29,158 bases of DNA from Actinomyces sp. (GCF_030530635.1 NZ_JAUMUL010000046.1:1-29158), one strand, 5' to 3'. Shown: positions 1-8,173, counted from the stretch's first letter. Made by a program: numbers and translations. The notes: a model not told the origin generated them from the letters alone.

Positions 1-2
1 TC

Positions 3-218
3 TTCAAGGACACCCGCCTGCTGGGGGAGCGCTGCGCCACCATGGTCGACCAGATAGCCCGGGGTCAGGAGGTCGAGGTCAATGACACCGAGTCCTACGA
101 CAACGGCCGACTGGTGGTCCCCTCCTACCTGCTGGACCCGGTGACTGTCGACGCCGACAACGTCCAGGAGGTCCTGGTCGACTCCGGCTACTACACCGCG
201 GTGGAGGTGGGGCTGTGA
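3..218 (+). CDS. chvE: Sugar-binding protein of a ChvE-type ABC importer, C-terminal end only
   Basis: The last 71 codons of an open frame that enters from outside the window and stops with TGA at 216-218. The residues include VNDTESYDNG, VVPSYLLDPV and VDSGYY, the characteristic end of ChvE-type periplasmic multiple-sugar binding proteins. The family captures monosaccharides (arabinose, galactose, xylose and similar) outside the membrane and hands them to the GguA/GguB transporter. The stop codon overlaps the ATG of the next gene by one base, so the two are translationally coupled, and gguA and gguB follow in the usual order. The exact sugar cannot be told from the tail. The N-terminal signal sequence and promoter lie outside the window. 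Confidence 0.85.
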   Translation, partial: FKDTRLLGERCATMVDQIARGQEVEVNDTESYDNGRLVVPSYLLDPVTVDADNVQEVLVDSGYYTAVEVGL

Positions 219-1804
219 TGGGGGCCGACACCATCCTCGAGATGCGCCACATCACCAAGGCCTTCGGTGACTTCAAGGCCCTGGATGATGTCAACCTGGA
301 GGTGCGCCGCGGCGAGATCCACGCCGTGTGCGGGGAGAACGGCGCCGGCAAATCCACTTTGATGAACGTGCTGTCCGGGGTGTGGCCGCGCGGCACCTAC
401 GACGGCGACATCTACTACGACGGTCAGGTCCGCGAGTTCCGCTCCATCCGGGACTCCGAGGCCGTCGGCGTGGTCATCATTCACCAGGAACTGGCTCTCA
501 GCCCCTACCTGTCGGTGGCGGAGAACATCTTCATGGGCAACGAGAAATCCACCCGTGGCTTCATCGACTGGGATGCCACCAATGAGGCCGCAGCCGCACT
601 GTTGGATGAGGTCGGTCTTGACATTCGGCCACAGACGCGGGTGGCCGACCTCGGCGTCGGCCAGCAGCAGCTGGTTGAGATCGCCAAGGCGCTGTCGAAG
701 GACGTGCGTCTGCTCATCCTCGATGAGCCCACGGCCGCCCTCAACGACGACGACTCCGCCCACCTGCTCGACCTCATGCGAGGTCTACGCGAGCGGGGTA
801 TCACCATGGTGATGATCTCCCACAAACTGGCGGAGGTGGCGGGCATCGCCGACCGCACCACCGTCATCCGGGACGGCCGCACGGTCCAGACGGCCCCGCT
901 GCACGGCGTCGACGCCATTGACGAGGACGAGATCATCCGCCTGATGGTGGGACGCGAGTTGTCCAGTCGCTTCCCCGAGCACACCTCGCAGGTGGGGAAG
1001 GAGGTGCTCCGTATCAGCCACTGGACGGTGCACCACCCCATCGACACCGCGCGCGCCGTCGTATCCGACGCTGCCCTGAGCCTGCGACGCGGCGAGATCG
1101 TGGGTCTGGCCGGTCTGATGGGGGCCGGCCGCACCGAGCTGGCCATGAGTCTGTTCGGCCGCTCCTGGGGCACCGACATCTCGGGGACCGTATACAAGGA
1201 TGGCAAGGAGATATCCACGGCCACGGTGCGGCAGGCGATCGACAACGGTCTGGCCTACGTCACTGAGGACCGCAAGGTGCTCGGACTGAACCTGATCCAG
1301 GACGTCAAGACCAACACCACCGCCGCCGCCCTGGGCAAGGTCTCCTCCCGCGGCATCGTCGACGACGCCGCGGAGGAGGAGGTGGCCGAACGCTATCGGC
1401 GCGAACTTCGCACCAAGACGGCCTCGCTGTCCACCCCGGTCGGATCCCTGTCCGGAGGCAACCAGCAGAAGGTCGTCCTGGCCAAGTGGATGTTCTCCGA
1501 TCCCGATGTGCTCATCCTTGATGAGCCCACCCGTGGTATCGACGTCGGCGCCAAGTACGAGATCTACCAGATCATCAACCAGCTCGCGGACGCCGGCAAG
1601 GCCGTCCTCGTCATCTCCTCAGAGCTGCCCGAGCTTCTGGGGATCTGCGACCGCATCTACACGATGAGCCAAGGCCGTATTACCGGGCAGTTGCCCCGGG
1701 CCGAGGCAACTCAGGAGAACCTCATGAAACTGATGACCATTGAGAAGGACACTGATGCCCAGGTGCCTGTGTCACTCGCGGACCGGGAAGGTGCGGACCG
1801 ATGA
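218..1804 (+). CDS. gguA: Multiple-monosaccharide ABC transporter ATPase (GguA type)
   Basis: A 528-aa CUT2-family ATPase with two fused nucleotide-binding domains, powering sugar import through GguB. Domain 1 has Walker A GENGAGKS at about residues 39-46, the signature LGVGQQQ at 145 and Walker B LLILDEP at 165. Domain 2 has a degenerate Walker A (GLMGAGRTEL), the signature LSGGNQQK at 411 and Walker B VLILDEP at 431. A weak second Walker A is normal in this family, where domain 2 is usually the poor hydrolase. I chose ATG 218, which overlaps the upstream stop, over GTG 215. The length is normal. The gene overlaps gguB by ATGA. Assignment to the GguA branch rather than XylG rests mainly on the ChvE-like neighbour. 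Confidence 0.9.
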   Translation: MGADTILEMRHITKAFGDFKALDDVNLEVRRGEIHAVCGENGAGKSTLMNVLSGVWPRGTYDGDIYYDGQVREFRSIRDSEAVGVVIIHQELALSPYLSVAENIFMGNEKSTRGFIDWDATNEAAAALLDEVGLDIRPQTRVADLGVGQQQLVEIAKALSKDVRLLILDEPTAALNDDDSAHLLDLMRGLRERGITMVMISHKLAEVAGIADRTTVIRDGRTVQTAPLHGVDAIDEDEIIRLMVGRELSSRFPEHTSQVGKEVLRISHWTVHHPIDTARAVVSDAALSLRRGEIVGLAGLMGAGRTELAMSLFGRSWGTDISGTVYKDGKEISTATVRQAIDNGLAYVTEDRKVLGLNLIQDVKTNTTAAALGKVSSRGIVDDAAEEEVAERYRRELRTKTASLSTPVGSLSGGNQQKVVLAKWMFSDPDVLILDEPTRGIDVGAKYEIYQIINQLADAGKAVLVISSELPELLGICDRIYTMSQGRITGQLPRAEATQENLMKLMTIEKDTDAQVPVSLADREGADR

Positions 1805-2991
1805 ACCAGACCAGCGCAACCGGCGCCAAACTGCGTGAATCCCTCGGCCGCAATCTGCGCCAGTACGGGATCCTGGCAGCCCTGGTGGCCATCATCATCT
1901 TCTTCCAGTTCCTCACCGGCGGACTGCTGCTGGCCCCCAACAACGTCGCCAGCCTAATCCAGCAGAACGCCTACGTGATGATCCTGGCCGTAGGCATGGT
2001 CATGATCATCATTGCCCGACACATCGACCTGTCGGTCGGCTCGATCGTCGGATTCGTGGGCGGCGTCATCGGCCTGCTGGTGGTCAACTCCGGGGTGCCG
2101 TGGCCGCTGGCAGTACTGGTGGCCATCGCCATCGGCCTGCTCATCGGCTGCTGGCAGGGCTTCTGGGTGGCGATCATGGAGATCCCGGCCTTCATCGTGA
2201 CCCTGGGCTCCATGCTCATCTTCCGGGGGCTCACCGTGGTTCTGGTTCAGCGTACGGTCTCCGGGCTTCCAGGCAGCTTCGTGTCCATCGCCAACGGTTC
2301 GCTGCCCGCCTGGCTGGGGTACTTCAAGAACTATGACGGCGTAACCATCCTCATCGGTGTGGTCGCCATCGCCGGGTTGGTGTTCACCCAGTTGCGTGCT
2401 CGCCGCCGCAACCGTGCGGCGGGGCGTGCGGTCGACGCCATGGGCGTGGTCGCGCTGCGCCTGGTGGTCTTCGCCGCCGCCATCGGGTTCTTCACCATGC
2501 TGCTGGCATACTCGGCCGGAGGCACCCCGATAGTCCTGGTGATCGTGGGCACGGTGATTCTCATCTACTCCTTCGTGATGAACAAGAGTGTATTCGGGCG
2601 TCACATCTACGCCGTCGGCGGCAATCTCAAGGCGGCGCGGTTGTCCGGTGTGAACGTCAAACGGGTTGACTTCCTGGTGTTCGTGAACATGGGGTTCCTC
2701 GCCGCGCTGGCGGCGATCGTGACCACATCCCGGGCCGGTGCGGCCGTCTCCACCGCCGGCAACCTGTATGAGATGGATGCGATTGCGGCGGCCTACATTG
2801 GCGGCGCAGCCGTATCCGGCGGTGTGGGCCGGGTGTCCGGTGCCATCATCGGTGCGCTGATCATGGGAGTGCTCAACATGGGGTTGTCCATCATGGCCGT
2901 CGACTCCGCCTGGCAGCAAGCCATCAAGGGCCTGGTGCTGGTGCTCGCCGTCGCCGTGGACATCGTCGGCAAGCGCCGCAGTGCCGCATGA
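1801..2991 (+). CDS. gguB: Multiple-monosaccharide ABC transporter permease (GguB type)
   Basis: A 396-aa integral membrane permease of the RbsC/XylH superfamily (BPD_transp_2). It is longer than RbsC because of an extra loop (about residues 195-220, rich in Arg and Ala) and additional membrane segments, as in GguB and XylH. Family features include the ARHIDLSVGSIVG segment near residue 63, AFIVTLGSMLIFRGLT near 130, and the late VGGNLKAARLSGV loop that contacts the ATPase. It forms the sugar channel with GguA. The start overlaps the gguA stop by ATGA (1801-1804). It is the last gene of its operon and is followed by a strong hairpin. No defect is visible. Confidence 0.9.
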   Translation: MNQTSATGAKLRESLGRNLRQYGILAALVAIIIFFQFLTGGLLLAPNNVASLIQQNAYVMILAVGMVMIIIARHIDLSVGSIVGFVGGVIGLLVVNSGVPWPLAVLVAIAIGLLIGCWQGFWVAIMEIPAFIVTLGSMLIFRGLTVVLVQRTVSGLPGSFVSIANGSLPAWLGYFKNYDGVTILIGVVAIAGLVFTQLRARRRNRAAGRAVDAMGVVALRLVVFAAAIGFFTMLLAYSAGGTPIVLVIVGTVILIYSFVMNKSVFGRHIYAVGGNLKAARLSGVNVKRVDFLVFVNMGFLAALAAIVTTSRAGAAVSTAGNLYEMDAIAAAYIGGAAVSGGVGRVSGAIIGALIMGVLNMGLSIMAVDSAWQQAIKGLVLVLAVAVDIVGKRRSAA

Positions 2992-3018
2992 CGGGGCGGC
3001 GAACCCGCCGTTGAGACG

Positions 3019-3063
3019 GCAAGGGGTGGTCGGCCGCCGGAGTGGCCGCCGACCACCCCTTGC
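3019..3063 (+). terminator. Hairpin terminator after gguB, probably bidirectional
   Basis: A perfect 16-bp inverted repeat: left arm GCAAGGGGTGGTCGGC at 3019-3034, right arm 3048-3063, 13-nt loop. It lies 28 bp after the gguB stop and between convergent genes, so it can serve both gguB and the lacI remnant on the other strand. There is no clear T-tract, which is common in GC-rich actinobacteria. Termination itself is inferred. Confidence 0.7.
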
Positions 3064-3138
3064 GCACGGGTCTCTCCTCGCCGATTAGTGGCTCTTTGCG
3101 GTTTGGGGTGGTTGCCGTTCCCTGTGATGGCTGCCGGT

Positions 3139-4008
3139 TCAAGAACGCCGCGGAGGCGGCGCCGTCGATGTCCGCAGCACCAGCGACGTCGGCACCAGCT
3201 CCTGGCCGGTCTCGGCCACCCCGGTGCTCATCATGCGCACCAGGCGAGTTATACACGCCCGGCCCAGGCCGGCGAAGTCCTGGTGCACGGTTGTCAGCGG
3301 GGGAGCGAAGTCGGCCGCCAGGGGGATGTCGTCGAAACCGATGACCGACAGATCCTCCGGTATTCGCAGGCCCATGTCTTGTGCTGCGTGAAGTAGTCCG
3401 AGCGACATCTCGTCGTTCGCGCAAAAGACCGCGGTGCAGTCCGGATCCTCCAGCAGGGTGCGTGCGGCCTGGCGGCCGGAGTCGGCAGACCAGTCCCCGC
3501 GGGCGGGCTCGGGCACCCGCCGCCCGGCCTCGGTGAGCACCTCCCGCCAGGCCTGCTCGCGGCGCTGCGCGGAATACGAGTGGGCCGGGCCGGTGATGTG
3601 GTGTACGGTCCGGTGGCCCAGCGCCAGCAGATGCTCGACGGCGCTCCGGGTGCCGGCGGTCTGATCGGTGTCGATCACGGCGTGGTTGGGCCCCAGAGCG
3701 GAGTCGACGACGACGAGATGCTCGACGTCGGGTAGGACGAACTCGGATCCGTCCTGGGCATCGGGCATGGACTCCATCACCAGGATGACCCCGTCCACCG
3801 CGAGTTCGTGCAGGCGGTCGAAGGCGCCGGAGACCGAGGCGGTGGTGCGGGCCTGCGGGGCTAGTAGGGTGACGGTGTAGCCGTGCGCGGATGCGGATTC
3901 GGTGATCGCGGCCAGGGTGGAGGTGTTGCCCGTGGCCGTAAGATCGAACATGACCACGCCGATGTTGTGGAAACTGCCGCGCTTGAGGGCGCGTGCCGCG
4001 GCGGGTGT
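3139..4008 (-). pseudogene. LacI-family regulator lacking its DNA-binding domain
   Basis: The minus-strand frame encodes a LacI/GalR ligand-binding domain (periplasmic-binding-protein fold) with the usual marks: FCANDEMSLG, the VIGFDD motif, and the ITGP segment after HRTVHH. Reading upstream, homology continues through the hinge (AAARALKRG then HNIGVV) and stops dead at an in-frame TAA (4009-4011 on the plus strand). Beyond that, the sequence in this frame has no helix-turn-helix. About 50-55 N-terminal residues are therefore missing. A GTG at 3957 could start a 272-aa protein, but it would lack both headpiece and hinge and could not bind DNA as a LacI repressor. The break lies 58 bp before the start of an ABC permease on the other strand, which suggests a deletion that also removed the divergent promoter and a binding-protein gene. 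Confidence 0.85.
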
Positions 4009-4068
4009 TTACGCAAGCATCCCAACTCCCCATCCCACTCCGCTCAGTGCAGAGACGGAAGGACAAGC

Positions 4069-4998
4069 ATGTCGGTGATCCCCACCGCAGCGCGCACGCC
4101 AGGTGCCGCAGCCCATACGCAGTTTCCTACCAGGCGTCCCAAACGCGGTTGGACCGGATGGGGCTTCGTGGGACCCTTCATGGTGGTTTTCGCCTTCGTC
4201 TTCCTAGCACCCATCTGCTACTCGATCTGGCTGAGCCTGTTCCAGAACCGCATGGTCGGCGGCGACCAGTTCGTAGGTCTGGACAACTACACCCAGCTCC
4301 TGGCCGATCCGCAGTTCTGGGAGGCATTCCGCCGCGTCGCCCTATTCCTCGTGGTGCAGGTGCCCATCATGCTCACGTTGTCGTTGCTGGCGGCCTTGGC
4401 GATCGACTCCCTGAAACTCCACGGCACGGCCTTCTTCCGCATCTCCATCTTCCTGCCCTACGCCGTTCCCGCCGTCGTCGCCGCCCTGATGTGGGGCTTC
4501 ATGTACGGCAACCGCTTCGGCCTGATAAGGTCGCTGTCCGACCTGCTCGGCGTCACCATCCCCGACCCACTGGGCGCGAACATCATCCTGATCTCGATCG
4601 GCAACATCGTCACCTGGGAGTTCGTCGGCTACAACATGCTGATCTTCTACTCCTCGCTCAAGACCATCCCGCACAGCCTGTACGAGGCCGCAGCCATCGA
4701 CGGTGCCGGCGAGTGGCGCATCATCACCGCCATCAAGATCCCGGCCCTGCGCGGCGCTCTAGGAATCGCCACGATCTTCTCCATCATCGGCTCGTTCCAA
4801 CTGTTCAACGAGCCCTCGATTCTGCAGAACCTGGCGCCGAACGCTATCACCACCTACTACACGCCGAACTACTACGCCTACAACCTCTCCTTCGCCGGCC
4901 AGCAGTACAACTACTCGGCCACCGTCGCCATCGTCATGGGACTGATCACCATGGCCGTGGCCTACCTCGTCCAGCTGCGCGGGAATCGGGGGAACTGA
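4069..4998 (+). CDS. CUT1 sugar ABC transporter permease, MalF type
   Basis: A 309-aa membrane permease of the MalF/UgpA class with about six hydrophobic segments and the cytoplasmic EAA loop (YEAAAIDGAGEWRI) that docks the ATPase. The start is ATG 4069, preceded by GGAAGGA with about 6 nt spacing; the open frame runs further upstream but has no comparable start. The family takes up oligosaccharides or glycosides and needs a lipoprotein binding protein, a MalG partner and a shared ATPase (MsmK type). Here the binding protein normally placed just upstream is absent, no clear promoter is seen in the 58 bp before it, and its MalG neighbour is broken. The gene looks intact but is probably orphaned, unless it pairs with the MalG-type protein at 6801-7697. 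Confidence 0.85.
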   Translation: MSVIPTAARTPGAAAHTQFPTRRPKRGWTGWGFVGPFMVVFAFVFLAPICYSIWLSLFQNRMVGGDQFVGLDNYTQLLADPQFWEAFRRVALFLVVQVPIMLTLSLLAALAIDSLKLHGTAFFRISIFLPYAVPAVVAALMWGFMYGNRFGLIRSLSDLLGVTIPDPLGANIILISIGNIVTWEFVGYNMLIFYSSLKTIPHSLYEAAAIDGAGEWRIITAIKIPALRGALGIATIFSIIGSFQLFNEPSILQNLAPNAITTYYTPNYYAYNLSFAGQQYNYSATVAIVMGLITMAVAYLVQLRGNRGN

Positions 4999-5001
4999 AT
5001 C

Positions 5002-5630
5002 ATGAGAAAGAAGACCAACCGGGCGCCCGTCGCCTACCGCGGCTACAACCTTGAGAACCCCCGCAAGAGTTGGCTACTGACCGTCGTGATGGGCCTGATG
5101 CTCATCTACACCTACCTGCCGCTGCTGTGGCTGTTCATCTCCTCCACCAAGACCCAGGGGGATCTCTTCTCCACCTTCGGACTGTGGTTCGGACACGACT
5201 TCGCTCTGTGGGACAACATCCGCGAGACACTCACCTACAACGACGGCCAGTTCGTGCGCTGGTTCCTGAACACGCTCATGTACGTGGTCCTGGGCGCCGG
5301 CGGCTCCGTGCTGCTCTCGGTGCTGGCCGGGTACGGCCTGGCCAAATTCGACTTCCCGGGCAAGAACGCCATCTTCGCCATCGTCATTGGTGCGGTCGCG
5401 GTCCCGGGAACGGCCCTGGCGGTACCCACCTTCCTGATGTTCGCCAAGCCGGGGCTGACCAACACCCCTTGGTCGGTGATCATCCCCTCGCTGATCTCCC
5501 CCTTCGGGCTGTACCTGATGTGGCAGTTCACCCGCGATGCCGTGCCCACCGAGCTGCTCGAGGCGGCCCGGATCGACGGCGCGAGTGAGCTGCGTACCTT
5601 CCGTCAGGTGGCGCTGCCGCTGTTGGGGCC
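5002..5630 (+). pseudogene. CUT1 sugar ABC permease, MalG type, 3' end lost
   Basis: The first ~210 codons of a MalG-class permease, starting at ATG 5002, 3 bp after the preceding stop. Membrane segments and the EAA loop (LLEAARIDGASELRTFRQV) are present and end at LPLLGP near 5630. There the permease should continue through its last one or two membrane helices, but the frame instead turns into Arg/Pro/Ser-rich sequence without membrane character. In another frame the DNA at once becomes the tail of a binding protein. The frame itself stays open to 6366, overlapping the next permease by nearly 500 bp, so a 454-aa chimera could be made. I regard that extension as accidental. The cause is most simply a deletion joining two operons at about 5625-5640. 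Confidence 0.85.
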
Positions 5631-5807
5631 GCGCTGTGGCCCCCAATCCTGGAGTCCTCGGAGGAGATGTACAACAACTTCGATCAAGCCCTCAGCTTGG
5701 ATGAGACGACCGAGTACTGGCGTATTCAGAACTCCGTTCTCATCGGCGACATGGCCCCGGATCAGGCCGGCCCCGCCATGCAGAAGTTCATCGACGCCAA
5801 CTCCTGA
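5628..5807 (+). pseudogene. Solute-binding protein of a CUT1 sugar ABC system, C-terminal remnant
   Basis: About 59 codons in a frame shifted relative to the preceding permease, ending in TGA 5805-5807. They include EEMYNNFDQALSLDETTEYW, then a short stretch containing MAPDQAG, and end QKFIDANS. This pattern (acidic amphipathic helices, a Q-K-F-x-D-type end) is the usual C-terminus of family-1 extracellular sugar-binding proteins. It is followed by a MalF/MalG pair, exactly where the binding-protein gene of that operon should finish. The signal peptide, lipobox and first ~85-90% of the gene are gone. The true left limit is uncertain by about 15 bp because the fusion lies inside a GC-rich run. 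No start codon or ribosome site serves it. Confidence 0.75.
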
Positions 5808-5839
5808 CCGGCCTGTGCTGTGCGGACGGTCGGGCCGGT
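5807..5839 (+). other. Stem-loop between binding-protein remnant and permease
   Basis: ACCGGCC at 5807-5813 pairs with GGCCGGT at 5833-5839. Stem-loops at this place in sugar ABC operons commonly stabilise binding-protein mRNA or reduce permease expression. This one may be a relic of that, or chance. Confidence 0.35.
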
Positions 5840-5881
5840 TCGGGCTCCTGTCCGCCCATCACCTCAGCGAAAGAACATCTT

Positions 5882-6799
5882 ATGGCAACAGCTCAAGCGG
5901 CTTCAGCGCCTGCACGGGCCGGCAAGCAGCATCGCGTGCTGCGCTCCGTGCCCTACCTGGCCCCGGCGGCCCTGCTGTACGGCGTATTCCTGCTGTATCC
6001 GATGATCGACTCGGTACGGCTGTCCTTCTTCTCCTGGTCCGGCTATGCCAATGCCGCCCAGGAATTCGTCGGGCTCAAGAACTATCGGTACCTGCTCACC
6101 CAGGACACGGTCTTCTGGACTGCCCTCAAGAACTCAATGATCTGGGTGGCGCTGTCGGTGGCCATCCCCATGGTGGCGTCCCTGCTCATGGCGCTCGCCC
6201 TCAACCAGCGCATCTGGGGGCGCAACGCCTTCCGCTCCATCTTCTACATCCCGAGCGTATTCGCCTCCATCACGGTGGCGGCGATCTGGCGGTGGATCTA
6301 CAACCCCACCATGGGTGTCATCAACCAGGTGCTCGAAGCAATCGGCCTGGGCGGACTGGCCCATGAATGGCTGGGAGATCCGCGCACCGCCCTGTACTCG
6401 ATCTTTGTCGCCTCCATCTGGCAGGGGGTCGGTTTCAACATGGTGCTCTTTCTCGCCGGGCTGCAGTCGGTTCCCGCGGAACTCGTGGATGCGGCCAGAG
6501 TCGATGGAGCCGGCCGCTGGCAGGTCTTCCGCAACGTGACCTGGCCCGCCCTGCGGCCGACGACCGTCGTCGTCATCATCTTGACCATTATCAACTCGCT
6601 GAAGGTGTACGACCTGGTAGTCGGCATGACCGGGGGAGGGCCCGCACAGTCAAGTCAGGTCCTCGCCCTGTGGTCCTACCAGCAGTCCTTCTCGAACCAC
6701 AACTTCGGGGCCGGCGGCGCCGTCGCCACCGTCCTGCTGATTCTCTCACTGTGCCTGGTGATCCCCTACCTGGCCTGGTCCATGAAGGGGGAGGACTGA
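5882..6799 (+). CDS. CUT1 sugar ABC transporter permease, MalF type
   Basis: A 305-aa permease of the MalF/UgpA class. After a ~25-aa cytoplasmic N-terminus come the first membrane segment (LAPAALLYGVFLLYP), about five more, and the EAA loop (ELVDAARVDGAGRWQVF). The start is ATG 5882, preceded by the weak ribosome site GCGAAAG; no better start is nearby. The next gene follows one base after its stop, so the two are coupled. With 6801-7697 it forms a complete permease pair, but the matching binding protein survives only as a tail (5628-5807) and no ATPase gene is nearby. The substrate is unknown; glycosides or oligosaccharides are typical of the family. Confidence 0.9.
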   Translation: MATAQAASAPARAGKQHRVLRSVPYLAPAALLYGVFLLYPMIDSVRLSFFSWSGYANAAQEFVGLKNYRYLLTQDTVFWTALKNSMIWVALSVAIPMVASLLMALALNQRIWGRNAFRSIFYIPSVFASITVAAIWRWIYNPTMGVINQVLEAIGLGGLAHEWLGDPRTALYSIFVASIWQGVGFNMVLFLAGLQSVPAELVDAARVDGAGRWQVFRNVTWPALRPTTVVVIILTIINSLKVYDLVVGMTGGGPAQSSQVLALWSYQQSFSNHNFGAGGAVATVLLILSLCLVIPYLAWSMKGED

Positions 6800-6800
6800 G

Positions 6801-7697
6801 ATGACCGCCATTCCCGTTGCCCGCACCGCCGCCGGTCTCGACGACGGTGCGGCCGCTGCGCCGAACCGTCCGCCGCGCGACTGGGTCACCATCGGACTGT
6901 GGGCGGCGCTGCTCATCGCGGCGGCGTTCTGGCTCGTGCCGTTCGTGGTAATGATGCTGACCTCCTTCAAGAGCCGAGCGGATCTGGCGAGCGGCTCCAC
7001 GCTCGGCCTGCCTGCCCAGTGGCTCTGGAGTAACTACGCCGACGCCGTCGAGACCGGTGATCTGTGGATCAGCGGCACCAACAGCCTGCTGGTATCGGTC
7101 ATCAAGGTTCCGCTGGGGCTGCTGCTGGCGGCGCTCGCGGCCTACGCACTGGCCCGCATCCACATGCGGCGGGCCAAGTGGACGGTCGCCGTCTTCGCGG
7201 TCGGCTCCATGGTGCCCATCCAGGTGGCTCTCGGGCCCATGTTCCAGCTGCTTTTGAAAGCCGACCTGCTGGACACCTATGTGGGCCTGATCCTGCCGTA
7301 TCTCGCCTTCGGCGTGCCCTACCAGGTCTTCATGCTTTACGGCTCCTTCCGGGCGATCCCCGATGAGGTCGAGGAGTCCGCCCGGCTCGACGGCGCCTCC
7401 ACCTTCCGCATCTTCTGGCAGATCTGCTGCCCGCTGATCAAACCGACGTTGGCTGCTCTGTTTGTCCTGGACTTCGTGTCCACCTGGAACGAGTACGCCA
7501 TGGCGTCCACAATCCTGCAGTCCGGCTCGATGGCGACCATCCCGCTGGCCGTACAGAACTTCTCCGCCCAGCACGGCACCGACTACGGGCCACTGAACGC
7601 CTTCATCATTATGACGGCGATTCCAGTGCTGATCGTCTACCTGCTGTTCCAGCGCTACTTCGTCTCTGGCGCCTTCTCCGGGGCGGTGAAGGGCTGA
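6801..7697 (+). CDS. CUT1 sugar ABC transporter permease, MalG type
   Basis: A 298-aa permease of the MalG/UgpE class with a ~30-aa cytoplasmic leader, about six membrane segments, the mid-protein GSMVPIQVALGPMF stretch, and the EAA loop (EVEESARLDGASTFRIF) near residues 190-205. Near the C-terminus it has FVLDFVSTWNEYAMA, typical of MalG-class proteins (the W-N-E/D-Y/F motif). ATG 6801 follows the previous stop by one base. It is the last gene of this operon and a 515-bp gap follows. It is intact and could in principle also serve the orphan MalF at 4069-4998. Confidence 0.9.
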   Translation: MTAIPVARTAAGLDDGAAAAPNRPPRDWVTIGLWAALLIAAAFWLVPFVVMMLTSFKSRADLASGSTLGLPAQWLWSNYADAVETGDLWISGTNSLLVSVIKVPLGLLLAALAAYALARIHMRRAKWTVAVFAVGSMVPIQVALGPMFQLLLKADLLDTYVGLILPYLAFGVPYQVFMLYGSFRAIPDEVEESARLDGASTFRIFWQICCPLIKPTLAALFVLDFVSTWNEYAMASTILQSGSMATIPLAVQNFSAQHGTDYGPLNAFIIMTAIPVLIVYLLFQRYFVSGAFSGAVKG

Positions 7698-8144
7698 GTC
7701 TGCCGGTAGTGTTGATGGCAGGGCTCGGCGTCGGGCGGTCGAAGAGGAGAACTGAGAACGGGGCGTTTGGTGACCAGCATTGTCCGAAACGGTGACGAAC
7801 GCCGGATTCGGTGCCCCGCTGGGATTTTGCAGCCGCATGATTCCAACGTTTCGTGAGTCGTGGGCCAGCGCCTCGGGCTCGTTTGTAACCGTTTGTGACA
7901 ATGTGGGCGCGATGGAACGGATTGGACGGCTCAGGCGCAGATCCACGGCGCGGTCGACCGGGAGGATGCGCATGCTGTCTGACGGCGGCGGAGAAGCCGG
8001 GACGCCCCCGCCCACCGCGGAAGCGGAACGGACCCGCCACGTGCCGACTGCAAACTCGCATAGGTGGTCATTTCTGCGGTGCGTCATCGGTCGGATTTGG
8101 GGGCGCCGTCCCACCCAGGAGCGCACAGATCCTTCGAGCAGCCA
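7698..8144 (+). other. Gene-free interval with one dispersed palindrome
   Basis: No open frame here looks like a gene on either strand; the frames present are Arg/Pro/Ser-rich and without recognisable domains. The interval contains the 124-bp palindrome listed separately at 7779-7902 and, at its right edge, the promoter of the PTS gene. I see no T-box, riboswitch or RAT-type antiterminator site, although this PTS family is often controlled by BglG-type antitermination. Confidence 0.6.
7779..7902. repeat. 124-bp dispersed imperfect palindrome, copy A
   Basis: The ends are inverted copies of each other: ATTGTCCGAAACGGTGAC reading right from 7779, and ATTGTCACAAACGGTTAC reading left from 7902 on the other strand. 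The central 18 bp, CCGCATGATTCCAACGTT at 7833-7850, are identical to positions 21628-21645. The left end to the core is 54 bp and the core to the right end is 52 bp, exactly as in copy B. No coding function is visible. Confidence 0.75.
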
Positions 8145-8173
8145 TTGACTCACGCGGCTCACAGCCGTAAAGT
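8145..8173 (+). promoter_or_regulatory. Sigma-A-type promoter of the PTS gene
   Basis: A -35 box TTGACT (8145-8150), a 17-bp spacer and a -10 box TAAAGT (8168-8173). Transcription would begin near 8180, giving a short leader of about 33 nt before ATG 8213. Spacing is ideal and both boxes are close to consensus. Confidence 0.65.

Noticed and set aside
1954..2919. Long antisense open frames opposite gguB and other genes (for example 6591-8162 and 18076-19662 on the minus strand)
   Set aside because: These are shadows of GC-rich codon bias. They are His/Arg/Gly-rich without domains, lie opposite well-supported genes and have no ribosome sites.
3139..3957. Intact 272-aa regulator from GTG 3957
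   Set aside because: Homology to LacI proteins continues upstream of this GTG to an in-frame stop, so the start is not natural and the DNA-binding domain is missing.
5002..6366. A single 454-aa open frame starting with the MalG-type permease
   Set aside because: Only the first ~210 codons have permease character; the rest is Arg/Pro/Ser-rich, overlaps a clear permease gene by nearly 500 bp, and starts exactly where a binding-protein tail begins in another frame.
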